This document shows, piece after piece, positions 35,070-43,144 of a stretch of 64,000 nt of DNA. The DNA is from Deltaproteobacteria bacterium. Lineage in GTDB: Bacteria; Myxococcota_A; Polyangia; Polyangiales; Polyangiaceae. The stretch spans positions 28,901-92,900 of the forward strand of contig JACRCQ010000037.1 of assembly GCA_016218915.1 (NCBI GenBank), written 5' to 3'. The position numbers were made by a program, and so were the translations under genes. Within the stretch, counting starts at the first letter, position 1; each line of letters starts with the position of its first letter. Below the pieces are notes generated by a model that was not told the DNA's origin, ran no database searches, and was given only the letters and a program-made list of their open reading frames with translations.

Positions 35070-37598
35070 ATGGAAACCAAATCGCGCATCGCAAGTGCGT
35101 CCTTGCTTGTCATCGCAGCTGTCTCCTGCTCTTCACCCGCCACGGTCGGAAAGGAAGGAGAGGATCTCCCTGATGCTTCCGGAGGTGCGTCGGGCAGCAG
35201 CGACGCTGGTGGGAAGGCGGGAACCGGGGGCGGAGCCGGATGGGACGGTGGATTGTTCGGCGACGGCAAGGCGACGGAGTGCACGGAGCACGAGCCGTGC
35301 GACGGCGGGGTCTGCGTAGGGGGCGCGTGCTGTGCGATCGCGCAGGCCTGCGGCGAGGCCTGCTGCAAGGTGGACGAGACCTGTTTCGCCAATGCCTGCG
35401 TGGTGCCTGGCAAGATCTGCCACGCGGCAGCGGACTGCGATCCGGGTCAGTACTGCGAGCTGGGGTTGGGGACGCAGCCAGGGCCTGGGGACGGCGGCAG
35501 CTCGGATGCGACGGTCGAATCAGGGAGCGGGCCGGACGCAGCCGGGGACGGCGGCGGCCCCGTGTGTCTGGAGCCGGTACCAGCGCCTGGAAGGTGTCTG
35601 ACCCTTCCTCCCGAGTGTCCTTCCAACACGCCGGATGCGGGCCCGCCGGACTGCCTTCTGCCCTGCGAATACCATCCGCCTTCGGGCAAGCTCGATGCGG
35701 TCGTCAAGTGGTCGTGGGGTCCGACTGCAACCCAGTTCCCGAACCATACGGACGTCTGGTCGACTCCGACGGTGGGTCGGCTGTACGACACGAACTGCGA
35801 TGGGAAGGTCGACGAGCTGGATCCGCCCAACGTCGTGTTCGTGTCCGGGGACACCAAGCAGCTCAACTGCGGCAATGCGAATGGCGATCCGGACAGCTGC
35901 AGGACCGGGGTGCTGCGCGTGCTGGACGGGCGCAGCGGCCATGAGATCTGGTCGCTCAGAAAGGCGAGCGCCTCCTCTGTGGGCTTCATGGGCCTGTCGC
36001 TCGCGATCGGCGATCTGGACACGGCCAAGCCCGGGATGGAGATCGCTGCGATCACGGGTGAGGGCTACCTCGTCATCATCGACGGTACAGGGAAGGTTCT
36101 GCGCACCAGCGACAAGGTGGTCCCTGGCTCGGATGCTGCGAACTTCGGTTGGGGGGGAGGGCTGGCGATCGGGGACATGAACGGCGACGGAGCGCCGGAG
36201 ATCAGCTACGGAGCGACGGTCTACACGACGGCGAATGGGAAGCTGACGCAGGTCTTCCACGGGACGCTGGGCAAGGGTGGCGAGTCAGTGGTGTACGCGA
36301 TGAGCGCGCTGGCCGACATCGACGGCGACGGCGACATGGAGCTGGTCGCTGGCACGACTGCCTACGACTACGAAGGGAAGACCGTGTGGAACCGGGCGGA
36401 TCTTGCGGATGGATTCCCGGCGATCGCGGATCTGGATGGCGACACGAAGCCCGAGGTGATCCTCGTTTCCAAAGCGAAGATGTACATCCTGAACGGCGCG
36501 ACCGGCGCCACCAGGCTCGGCCCCTTCGACATACCGGGCGTGCTGGATCCTGTGAAGGGCGCGCACGGGGGGCCTCCGACCGTGGCGGACTTCGACGGCG
36601 ACGGCAAGCGCGAGATCGGCGTGGCGGTGCAGACGTTCTACTCGGTGCTCAAGCCTGACTTCGTGGGCAAGAAGATCGACGTGCTCTGGAAGATGGAGAG
36701 CCACGATCTGAGCTCGTCGCAGACCGGCTCCACGGTGTTCGACTTCGAGGGTGATGGCAAGGCGGAGGTGATCTACGCGGACGAGTGCTTCTTGTGGGTG
36801 TTCGACGGTGCAAACAAGGGGCAAGTGAAGTTCGTGGCGTCGCACTCTTCGTTCACCGCCGACGAGGCCTCGCTGGTTGCGGACGTCGACGGCGACGGGC
36901 ATGCGGAGATGATCATGGTCTCCAACAGCGCGAGCCCGCTGTCGTGGAAGTGCATCGACGCCCAGAATGTTCCCACGAAGGTCAACGGCGTGACGTGGGA
37001 GCCGGGGCCGACGTCGAACAAGGGATACCGGGGACTGAAGGTCTTTGCGGACAAGGCCAACTCGTGGGTCGGCACCCGCGCGCTGTGGAACCAGCACACC
37101 TACCACGTCAACAACATCTGCGACGATCGGGACAGCGCCTGCAAGGCTCCGAACGTCTACGGCTCGATCCCCAAGGAGGAGACCGAGAACTGGAACACGA
37201 CGTGGCTCAACAACTACCGGCAGAACGTGCAGGACAAAGGCCTGTTCAACGCGCCGGATGCCACGGTCCTGCTGGAGGTCCAGTGTGTGACGCCAGTGGT
37301 TCTCGACGCGCTCGTGCGCAATCTCGGCTCGGCGATCCTGCCAGCGGGCGTACAGGTCGACTTCTACCATCGCCAGGGAAACAAGGACACGCTGCTCGGC
37401 AGCGCAGCGACCGTCTCGGCGCTGTTCCCGGGTCAGGTAGGGAAGGTCACCTGGAAGGCCAAGCCAGGGGATGCCGTCCAGTCAGGCGATCTGTTCTTTG
37501 CCCGCGTCGATCCGAAGAAGAACCCCACCTTCCACGAGTGCAGGGAAGGCAACAACGAGTCCGCGCCCTCCTCCGCAAACTGCGTCGTCCCCAAGTAG
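35070..37598 (+). CDS. FG-GAP/VCBS repeat lipoprotein
   Basis: An 842-residue lipoprotein (AAVSCS near residue 20). An N-terminal Cys-rich module (about 65-130) is followed by an Asp/Gly-rich linker. From about residue 230 there are five or more repeats of the FG-GAP/VCBS beta-propeller type, each with a DxDGDG-like calcium loop ('ADIDGDGDMELVAG', 'ADLDGDTKPEVIL', 'ADFDGDGKREIGV', 'ADVDGDGHAEMIMV'). The C-terminal 110 residues resemble a CARDB/Ig-like domain. Integrin-like propellers usually bind surfaces or carbohydrate. Confidence 0.88.
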   Translation: METKSRIASASLLVIAAVSCSSPATVGKEGEDLPDASGGASGSSDAGGKAGTGGGAGWDGGLFGDGKATECTEHEPCDGGVCVGGACCAIAQACGEACCKVDETCFANACVVPGKICHAAADCDPGQYCELGLGTQPGPGDGGSSDATVESGSGPDAAGDGGGPVCLEPVPAPGRCLTLPPECPSNTPDAGPPDCLLPCEYHPPSGKLDAVVKWSWGPTATQFPNHTDVWSTPTVGRLYDTNCDGKVDELDPPNVVFVSGDTKQLNCGNANGDPDSCRTGVLRVLDGRSGHEIWSLRKASASSVGFMGLSLAIGDLDTAKPGMEIAAITGEGYLVIIDGTGKVLRTSDKVVPGSDAANFGWGGGLAIGDMNGDGAPEISYGATVYTTANGKLTQVFHGTLGKGGESVVYAMSALADIDGDGDMELVAGTTAYDYEGKTVWNRADLADGFPAIADLDGDTKPEVILVSKAKMYILNGATGATRLGPFDIPGVLDPVKGAHGGPPTVADFDGDGKREIGVAVQTFYSVLKPDFVGKKIDVLWKMESHDLSSSQTGSTVFDFEGDGKAEVIYADECFLWVFDGANKGQVKFVASHSSFTADEASLVADVDGDGHAEMIMVSNSASPLSWKCIDAQNVPTKVNGVTWEPGPTSNKGYRGLKVFADKANSWVGTRALWNQHTYHVNNICDDRDSACKAPNVYGSIPKEETENWNTTWLNNYRQNVQDKGLFNAPDATVLLEVQCVTPVVLDALVRNLGSAILPAGVQVDFYHRQGNKDTLLGSAATVSALFPGQVGKVTWKAKPGDAVQSGDLFFARVDPKKNPTFHECREGNNESAPSSANCVVPK

Positions 37599-37756
37599 CT
37601 CCTGCCTGCGCGGCGCCAGCGCTGCGCCTCCCAGCGCGGTTGCATGCCGGCGCCCGATCCACGCCCCCTTCCCGCAGGCCAGAGCATTTCTGCGTTCTTC
37701 CGCGCCGCTCCGGTGAGGTAGCATGCCGCATCCGCTCAACCCTTCGGGAGGTTCCC

Positions 37757-38353
37757 GTGGCCAAGGTCTACTTTCGCTACGCCGCGATGAATGCCGGCAA
37801 GAGCACGCAGCTCCTGCAGGTGCGTCACAATTACCACGAGCGTCATCAACGCACGTTGCTGCTCAAGCCCCACCTCGACAATCGGGACGGCGAGGACATC
37901 ATCAAGCCTCGCATCGGCGGGCTGGTGGCCAAGGTCGATGCCTTGATCTATCCGGAAACCAACCTCTGCACGCTGGTCGAGGACGATCGGCGCACCAAGG
38001 GGAAGCTGGACTGCGTTCTGGTGGATGAAGCGCAGTTCTTGACGCCTGGGCAGGTCAGGCAGCTGTGCGAGGTTGCGGATTTCCAGAACGTGCCCGTGAT
38101 GTGCTACGGCCTGCGCGGCGACTTTCGTGCAGAGCTGTTCGCCGGGTCGGCTGCGCTCATGGCGCTCGCCGACGACATCGAGGAGCTCAAGACGATCTGC
38201 TGGTGCGGCAAGAAGGCGACGATCAACGCCCGGGTGCTCGATGGCCACGTGCTTCGGGAAGGGCCCCAGCTGCTGATTGGCGGCAATGAGACGTACACAG
38301 CGCTGTGTCGCAAACACTGGCTGCTCGATGCACCGCTGCCGACGTCCACCTGA
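37757..38353 (+). CDS. tdk: Thymidine kinase (type II)
   Basis: A 198-residue enzyme that phosphorylates thymidine in pyrimidine salvage. It starts with GTG after GGGAGG. Motifs: Walker A 'AAMNAGKSTQLL', catalytic Glu in 'VLVDEAQFL', zinc ligands 'CWCGKKA' and 'LCRKHW', and the ligand lasso 'GGNETYTAL'. It lines up with E. coli Tdk over its whole length by eye ('YGLRGDFRAELF', 'LKTICWCGKKA'). Single gene; convergent with a hypothetical gene. Confidence 0.96.
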   Translation: MAKVYFRYAAMNAGKSTQLLQVRHNYHERHQRTLLLKPHLDNRDGEDIIKPRIGGLVAKVDALIYPETNLCTLVEDDRRTKGKLDCVLVDEAQFLTPGQVRQLCEVADFQNVPVMCYGLRGDFRAELFAGSAALMALADDIEELKTICWCGKKATINARVLDGHVLREGPQLLIGGNETYTALCRKHWLLDAPLPTST

Positions 38354-38398
38354 CCCACCCCGCAGCGTCATGCGGTTGACACCCGGGGTACAATTGAC

Positions 38399-38878
38399 TC
38401 ACTGAAAAGGCCACCGGGCGCGAGGCTCGCTGGGCACGCGCTTGAGCTGGATGCGGGCGATGCAGGTTGCGGCACCACGGCTCGTGACCTGGGACTCGAC
38501 GCGAACGACTCTGGGAGCAGGGGGGGCACACCAGGCGGGGTCGGACAGCTGGGCGTGGAGGCGGTCGACGAGGCGGGTCACGTCGCGCATGAGGCGGCGG
38601 AAGACCGCGAACGTCATCGCGCGGCTGTAGCATCGGCATCCAGCCTCGAGCCGCACAGTGGTGCCCAGCGCTGCGGTGGCGCCCAGAGCGCGCAGGGTGT
38701 CGCGCATGCTCCTGCAGAAATGCGCAATCGCATCCGGGTCCTGGCGTTGCACGGCGCTCATGATTCTGGAGATCCACACAGCGCAATCGATGGAGACGAA
38801 GTCCCGGGCCCTGTCTCTCTGGCTCAGCGCTTCGTCGATGCGGGGCCTGGGAATCGATGTGGTCAACATGGCTGCCAT
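38399..38878 (-). CDS. Hypothetical protein, 159 residues
   Basis: The ATG at 38878 follows GGAGG with a five-base gap. It has no signal peptide. The N-terminal half is helical and mostly polar; a Cys-containing patch near residues 80-85 reads 'RLEAGCRCYSRAM'. The C-terminal half is Arg-rich. I do not recognise a family. It is convergent with tdk and divergent from the small helical-hairpin gene. Confidence 0.65.
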   Translation of the reverse strand: MAAMLTTSIPRPRIDEALSQRDRARDFVSIDCAVWISRIMSAVQRQDPDAIAHFCRSMRDTLRALGATAALGTTVRLEAGCRCYSRAMTFAVFRRLMRDVTRLVDRLHAQLSDPAWCAPPAPRVVRVESQVTSRGAATCIARIQLKRVPSEPRARWPFQ

Positions 38879-39031
38879 GGGAACCTCCAGAAGGGGTGTC
38901 CCATGCAGATACAAGATGCGAGCCAACGCTCGCGCGTTCATGGTCCCCGCGTCCCATGCCAGGAATCGATCCGTCGGTACCCCTCAAGGTCGGCCCGCAG
39001 CGCCCGTTCAACTCCGATTGAGGAATCTGCC

Positions 39032-39277
39032 ATGCGTGGGCCCCAGTGCACGAAGCTGGTCTTGATCGTGGTGGCGCTCGCAGCGCCTCTCTCGGTGCTG
39101 ACGCTCCTGGATTCGACGTCCCACGCCGGAGTGCAGCAGTGCAACACGCGCTGCCAGACGTCGCAGACGAACTGCACGCTCAGGTGCGACGGGGATCAGG
39201 CCTGCATCGAGAAGTGCAAGCAGACCGCGCGGGACTGCGTGCAGACGTGCTCGCAGGATGGCGGCACGCGAGGCTAG
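39032..39277 (+). CDS. Small exported protein with CX3C helical-hairpin pattern
   Basis: An 81-residue protein with AGGA before the ATG and a signal peptide (to about residue 31). The mature part has eight Cys spaced as four CX3C or CX3C-like pairs ('CNTRCQTSQTNC', 'CIEKCKQTARDCVQTC'). This pattern gives a two-helix, disulfide-linked hairpin. Such small proteins are common in this lineage. The last four bases overlap the end of the gene on the opposite strand. Confidence 0.78.
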   Translation: MRGPQCTKLVLIVVALAAPLSVLTLLDSTSHAGVQQCNTRCQTSQTNCTLRCDGDQACIEKCKQTARDCVQTCSQDGGTRG

Positions 39278-39972
39278 GCAGGGTCGCCCTCGAGGCTCGA
39301 GCCGATTGCATCCACGACATCCTGCAGGCTCTGCCACGGGAGGTAGGCGATCTGCTCGCGCGCGCAGTGCTCCGCGAGCGACCCTCGTGCGATCACCACA
39401 TCCGCAAGTCGAGCGCCGCAAAGATCCGAAGCTCCATCACCCACCACGATGACGCGCATCCCGAGTTCCCGCGCCCGCCGCACGTGGAACGCCTTGCAGC
39501 TCAGGCACCGGGAGCATGGGCCAGCGTCGATCGCGGACAGCACCTGGCAGCCGTCCGGATGCTCCACCAGACGATTGCAGGACAGGTCCACGGATGACAG
39601 GCCAGCGGCCTGCAGGGCAGGGCGCACGTAGGCATCGAGGCCTTCGGACGCGATGCGCACACCGAGGCCGCGTTGACGGCAATAGTCCATCAGAGCGTCT
39701 GCACCGGCTCGCAACGGGATGGCAGCCCCGGCGCGCGTGATCGATTCCATCGGTCGTTCGAGCTGGAGCAAGTCGAGCCAGGCCGTGAAGTACCCGGCTG
39801 CAGACAGCTCGAGACGCTCGTAGGCCTCGGCCAGTGGCTTCCAGGCCCCTTGCCGCTCCGGGCCGAGAAGTGCGTCTGCGACCTGGAAGTCGCCGTCGCT
39901 CTCGGTGAGGGTTCCATCGAAGTCCACGAGGACCAGAACCCGGGAAGAACGCGAATCGATCGGGCCTTGCAT
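39274..39972 (-). CDS. HAD-superfamily phosphatase (MtnX/SerB-like)
   Basis: A 232-residue phosphatase. Motif I 'VDFDGTLTESD' (catalytic Asp), motif II Ser in 'RIASEGLDAY', motif III Lys in 'SCKAFHVRRA' and motif IV 'GDGASDLCGARLADVV' are all present. It resembles the HAD-IB/MtnX group that acts on small phosphomonoesters such as phosphoserine or methylthiopentenyl phosphates. The substrate cannot be decided. It is divergent from the histidine-kinase gene and its 3' end overlaps that of the small hairpin gene by four bases. Confidence 0.88.
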   Translation of the reverse strand: MQGPIDSRSSRVLVLVDFDGTLTESDGDFQVADALLGPERQGAWKPLAEAYERLELSAAGYFTAWLDLLQLERPMESITRAGAAIPLRAGADALMDYCRQRGLGVRIASEGLDAYVRPALQAAGLSSVDLSCNRLVEHPDGCQVLSAIDAGPCSRCLSCKAFHVRRARELGMRVIVVGDGASDLCGARLADVVIARGSLAEHCAREQIAYLPWQSLQDVVDAIGSSLEGDPA

Positions 39973-40114
39973 TCGGGGCCGAAGGCTAACACGGATGTCG
40001 GCCCGCTTGCGCCTTCGTCCTGCAGCCGAGGCTTGGCACCAGCGACACCGTCACGTTACGGTAGCCACACGGTGCGTGGGGCTGCGCATCGTTCACGGAG
40101 GTCCGGGTTTCTGC

Positions 40115-42097
40115 ATGTCTAGCGATGAAGGGCACGACGACGCGCAACAGGAGATCGAACGGTTGCGTTCGGAGCTGGCCGAGCACAAGCGGGCCCTGGA
40201 GACGCTGCGGGACAACGAGGAAAAGCACAAGCTCCTGATCGAGACGACCAACACCGGGTTCGTCATCCTCGACGGTGAGGGCCGCGTGATCGACTCGAAC
40301 CAGGAGTACGCGCGTCTTACCGGTCACGAGCACCCGGAAGAGCTGCTTGGCAGGAAGGTGCTCGAGTGGACCGCAGCCTACGACCGGGAACGCAATGCGG
40401 CCGAAGTACGCAAGTGCCTGGAGGCGGGATCGGTCCGCAATCTGGAGATCGATTATGCAGGCCCGGGCGGGCAGACGATCCCGGTGGAAGTCAATGCCAC
40501 GGTGGTGCGAACGTCCGAGAGCGTCTCGATCCTGACGATCTGCAGGGACATCAGCGAGCGAAGGCGCGCCGAAGAGGCCCTTCGAAACTCGGAGCTTCGA
40601 TACCGCAACACCATCGACGCCTTGAGCGACCTGCTGCATGTGGTGGATTCGGACCTGTGCGTCGTGCTGATCAACGCTGCCGGGACCAGGTGGATGAAGT
40701 CCCTGGGGCTTACCTCGGACCCGTTGGGGCGGACCGTCTTCGAGATCTTCCCGTTCCTGCCAGCCCAGGTCCGGCAGGAGTACCAGCAGGTGTTCGAGAC
40801 CGGCAGACCCTGGATCTCCCAGGAAGCCAACACCATCGACGGCAAGCAGTACGTGACCGAGACGCGCAAGATCCCCATTGAGGAAGGTGGGAAGGTCGTG
40901 CGCGTCGTCACCGTGGTGCGCGACGTCACCGAGAGTGTCCATGCCCAGCAGCGGTTGAGCCAGGCGGAGAAGATGGAGGCCCTGGGGCAGCTGGCAGGCG
41001 GCATCGCCCATGACTTCAACAACCAGCTCGCGGCCATGCTGGGCTATGCGGAGCTGCTGGCGAGCAGGCTCGAGAACCCCGAGCTGCGCGACTACGCCTA
41101 CGTCATCGCCCGGGCGGCTGCGCGGTCCGCGGATCTCACGCGTCAGCTGCTGGCCTTCTCGCGCAAGGGTCCTCATCGGACGGTTCCGGTCGACGTGCAC
41201 AACCTGATCCGGGAGGTGGCAGCGCTGCTCGAACGCACGATCGACAAGCAAATCACCCTTCGAACGCGCTTGGCCGCGGTGGATGCGATCAGCATCGGCG
41301 ATCCCGCGCAGCTGCAGAACGCCCTCCTCAACCTGGCCATCAACGCGCGAGACGCGATGCCTCACGGTGGGGACCTGACGTTCTCGACCGAGGTGGTGAC
41401 GCTCGCGGAAGAGGACTGCCGCAGCTCACCCTATCCGATGGCACCAGGCAGGTATGTCCGCGTGAGCGTGGAGGACACAGGCTCTGGAATGACCGAGGCC
41501 GTCCGGCGGCGGCTCTTCGAGCCTTTCTTCACTACCAAGGAGCCGTCCAAGGGAACCGGCATGGGGCTGGCCGCCGTCTACGGCACTGTGCTCAATCATC
41601 AGGGCGCCATCCATGTGCGAAGCGAACCCGGCATGGGCAGCGCGTTCACGGTCGACCTGCCTGTGCTCGAGTCGTTCGATGCAACCGATGGCCGAGTGGA
41701 GGTCGAAGCACCCTCGCGCGGCACTTCCCACATCCTGCTCGCGGACGATGAGATGTCGGTTCGGGAGATGACCGCGGCAGCGCTTCGACATCTCGGCTAT
41801 CGGGTCACCGTCTGCGCCGATGGCGCGCAAGCCCTCGCCTGCTATCGGGAGCTGTGGAGGGAAGTCGATCTCGTGATCCTCGACATGGTCATGCCCAACC
41901 TGAGCGGACGCGAGGCATTCGCTGCCATGCGCCAGCTGGTCCCGCAGGCGAAGTGCATCCTTGTCTCGGGCTTCGGCATTGATCCGCAGGTGCAGCGGCT
42001 GCTGGACGAGGGGGCACTGGGATTCATCCAGAAGCCGTTCCACATCAACGATCTGTTCGGCAAGGTTGCGGCGGCCCTTCGCCTGTCAGGCCCATGA
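40115..42097 (+). CDS. PAS-containing hybrid histidine kinase with receiver domain
   Basis: A 660-residue cytoplasmic sensor kinase. There is a coiled N-terminus (about 12-38), PAS 1 (about 40-150), PAS 2 (165-285), HisKA with 'AHDFNNQ' (His near 299), HATPase with G boxes ('VEDTGSGMTEAVRRRLFEPF', 'GTGMGLAAVYG') and a C-terminal receiver (about 545-660; Asp near 590 in 'ILDMVMPNLSG'). The layout is typical of orphan hybrid kinases that phosphorylate their own receiver. The GGAGG before the ATG is 13 bases away, so the start is less certain. Its stop overlaps the next gene (ATGA). Confidence 0.93.
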   Translation: MSSDEGHDDAQQEIERLRSELAEHKRALETLRDNEEKHKLLIETTNTGFVILDGEGRVIDSNQEYARLTGHEHPEELLGRKVLEWTAAYDRERNAAEVRKCLEAGSVRNLEIDYAGPGGQTIPVEVNATVVRTSESVSILTICRDISERRRAEEALRNSELRYRNTIDALSDLLHVVDSDLCVVLINAAGTRWMKSLGLTSDPLGRTVFEIFPFLPAQVRQEYQQVFETGRPWISQEANTIDGKQYVTETRKIPIEEGGKVVRVVTVVRDVTESVHAQQRLSQAEKMEALGQLAGGIAHDFNNQLAAMLGYAELLASRLENPELRDYAYVIARAAARSADLTRQLLAFSRKGPHRTVPVDVHNLIREVAALLERTIDKQITLRTRLAAVDAISIGDPAQLQNALLNLAINARDAMPHGGDLTFSTEVVTLAEEDCRSSPYPMAPGRYVRVSVEDTGSGMTEAVRRRLFEPFFTTKEPSKGTGMGLAAVYGTVLNHQGAIHVRSEPGMGSAFTVDLPVLESFDATDGRVEVEAPSRGTSHILLADDEMSVREMTAAALRHLGYRVTVCADGAQALACYRELWREVDLVILDMVMPNLSGREAFAAMRQLVPQAKCILVSGFGIDPQVQRLLDEGALGFIQKPFHINDLFGKVAAALRLSGP

Positions 42098-43134
42098 AAG
42101 AGCCAAGCCCTTCCAAGGAGTCTTCTGTGGACGAGCTCCCGGAGCTGGAGCCAGCAGACGACGATGCAGCTGAGGCGCCGGTCGTGGTCGTTGCGCAGAC
42201 AGCGGAGCCAGAGGATCTCGACGCCCTTCCCGAGCTGCTGCCGGTGCAAGAGCCTGGGGAGGAGGACCTCGACGCGCTGCCTGAGCTGCTGCCGGTGCAG
42301 GAGCCTGGGGAGGACAGCCTCGACGCGCTTCCCGAGCTGATGCCGGTGCAAGAGCCTGGGGAGGACAACCTCGACGCGCTGCCTGAGCTGGAGGTCGTGG
42401 ATGAGCCTGACGAGCCGCCGGATGCAGAGGGGCCGATCGAGGCCGGGAGCTTTCGCAGGATCTACGAGACGCGGCTGCGGGACATGACGCGGGATGCGCG
42501 GATCGAGGGCGCCCACAAGGCCACGGGTGACCTGCTGTGCGCGTACTGCCTCGATGCGGAGCCGGCCGTGATCATGGCCGTGCTCGAGAATGCCGAAGTG
42601 GGTCTGAAGCATGCGCGGCTGATTGCCGAGCACCACCTCAATCCGGTCGGATTGGATGCCATGGGACGCAGGGCCGAGTTCCTGCGCGATGCAACGGTTC
42701 GCCGCCTGCTGCTCAGGAACATCCAGGCTCCGGGCACGCTGCTCCGACACGCGCTGGCACCCCAATCGCTGCACCAGGTGTTCCGTACCAACATGGGGCA
42801 CGACAACTCGGAACGCGCGCGTCGCGTCGCAAGGGACGTGCTCCGCGACAAGTTCATGCGCACCAGCGCAGAGGACAGGGTCGGGCTGATCCTCAAGACC
42901 GAAGGGCGCTGCTTGACGCTGCTGGTGGGTGTGACGTTCGACCAGAAGATGACGGCGCTGCTGTGCTCGCGGACCTACCAGTCGACCCTCCTGGTGCAAA
43001 GCCTTGCGCGGTTTCCCGCGCTTCCACCGAACCTGATCAATGCCTTGTTCCGGCAGCAGCTCGTGCAACGCTCACCGCAGCTCAAGAAGCTCCTGCTGCA
43101 GCACAAGAACTGCCCGGGGCAACACAAGCGCTAG
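42094..43134 (+). CDS. Protein with acidic tandem repeats, coupled to the hybrid kinase
   Basis: A 346-residue protein without membrane segment. The first 110 residues are very acidic and hold four 17-residue repeats ending in 'LDALPEL..VQEPGE'. The remaining 230 residues are helical and HEAT-like ('EVGLKHARLIAEHHLNPVGL', 'FLRDATVRRLLLRNIQAPG') with a 'LLLQHKNCP' end. The four-base overlap with the kinase gene points to a shared pathway. It may be a scaffold or response partner; no known output domain is seen. Confidence 0.82.
   Translation: MKEPSPSKESSVDELPELEPADDDAAEAPVVVVAQTAEPEDLDALPELLPVQEPGEEDLDALPELLPVQEPGEDSLDALPELMPVQEPGEDNLDALPELEVVDEPDEPPDAEGPIEAGSFRRIYETRLRDMTRDARIEGAHKATGDLLCAYCLDAEPAVIMAVLENAEVGLKHARLIAEHHLNPVGLDAMGRRAEFLRDATVRRLLLRNIQAPGTLLRHALAPQSLHQVFRTNMGHDNSERARRVARDVLRDKFMRTSAEDRVGLILKTEGRCLTLLVGVTFDQKMTALLCSRTYQSTLLVQSLARFPALPPNLINALFRQQLVQRSPQLKKLLLQHKNCPGQHKR
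42211..42414 (+). repeat. Four tandem 51-bp repeats in coding sequence
   Basis: In-frame repeats at 42211-42261, 42262-42312, 42313-42363 and a diverged one at 42364-42414. They encode the acidic 17-residue repeats of the kinase-coupled protein. The first three are nearly identical, so repeat number could vary between strains. Confidence 0.9.
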
Positions 43135-43144
43135 ACAGGAAGCC

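Noticed and set aside
38354..38398. Promoter-like TTGACA and TACAAT between convergent genes
   Set aside because: Spacing between the two boxes is only about seven bases, unsuitable for a sigma-70 promoter.
42211..42414. CRISPR or mini-satellite unrelated to coding
   Set aside because: Repeats are exactly in frame (51 bp) and part of a supported protein.
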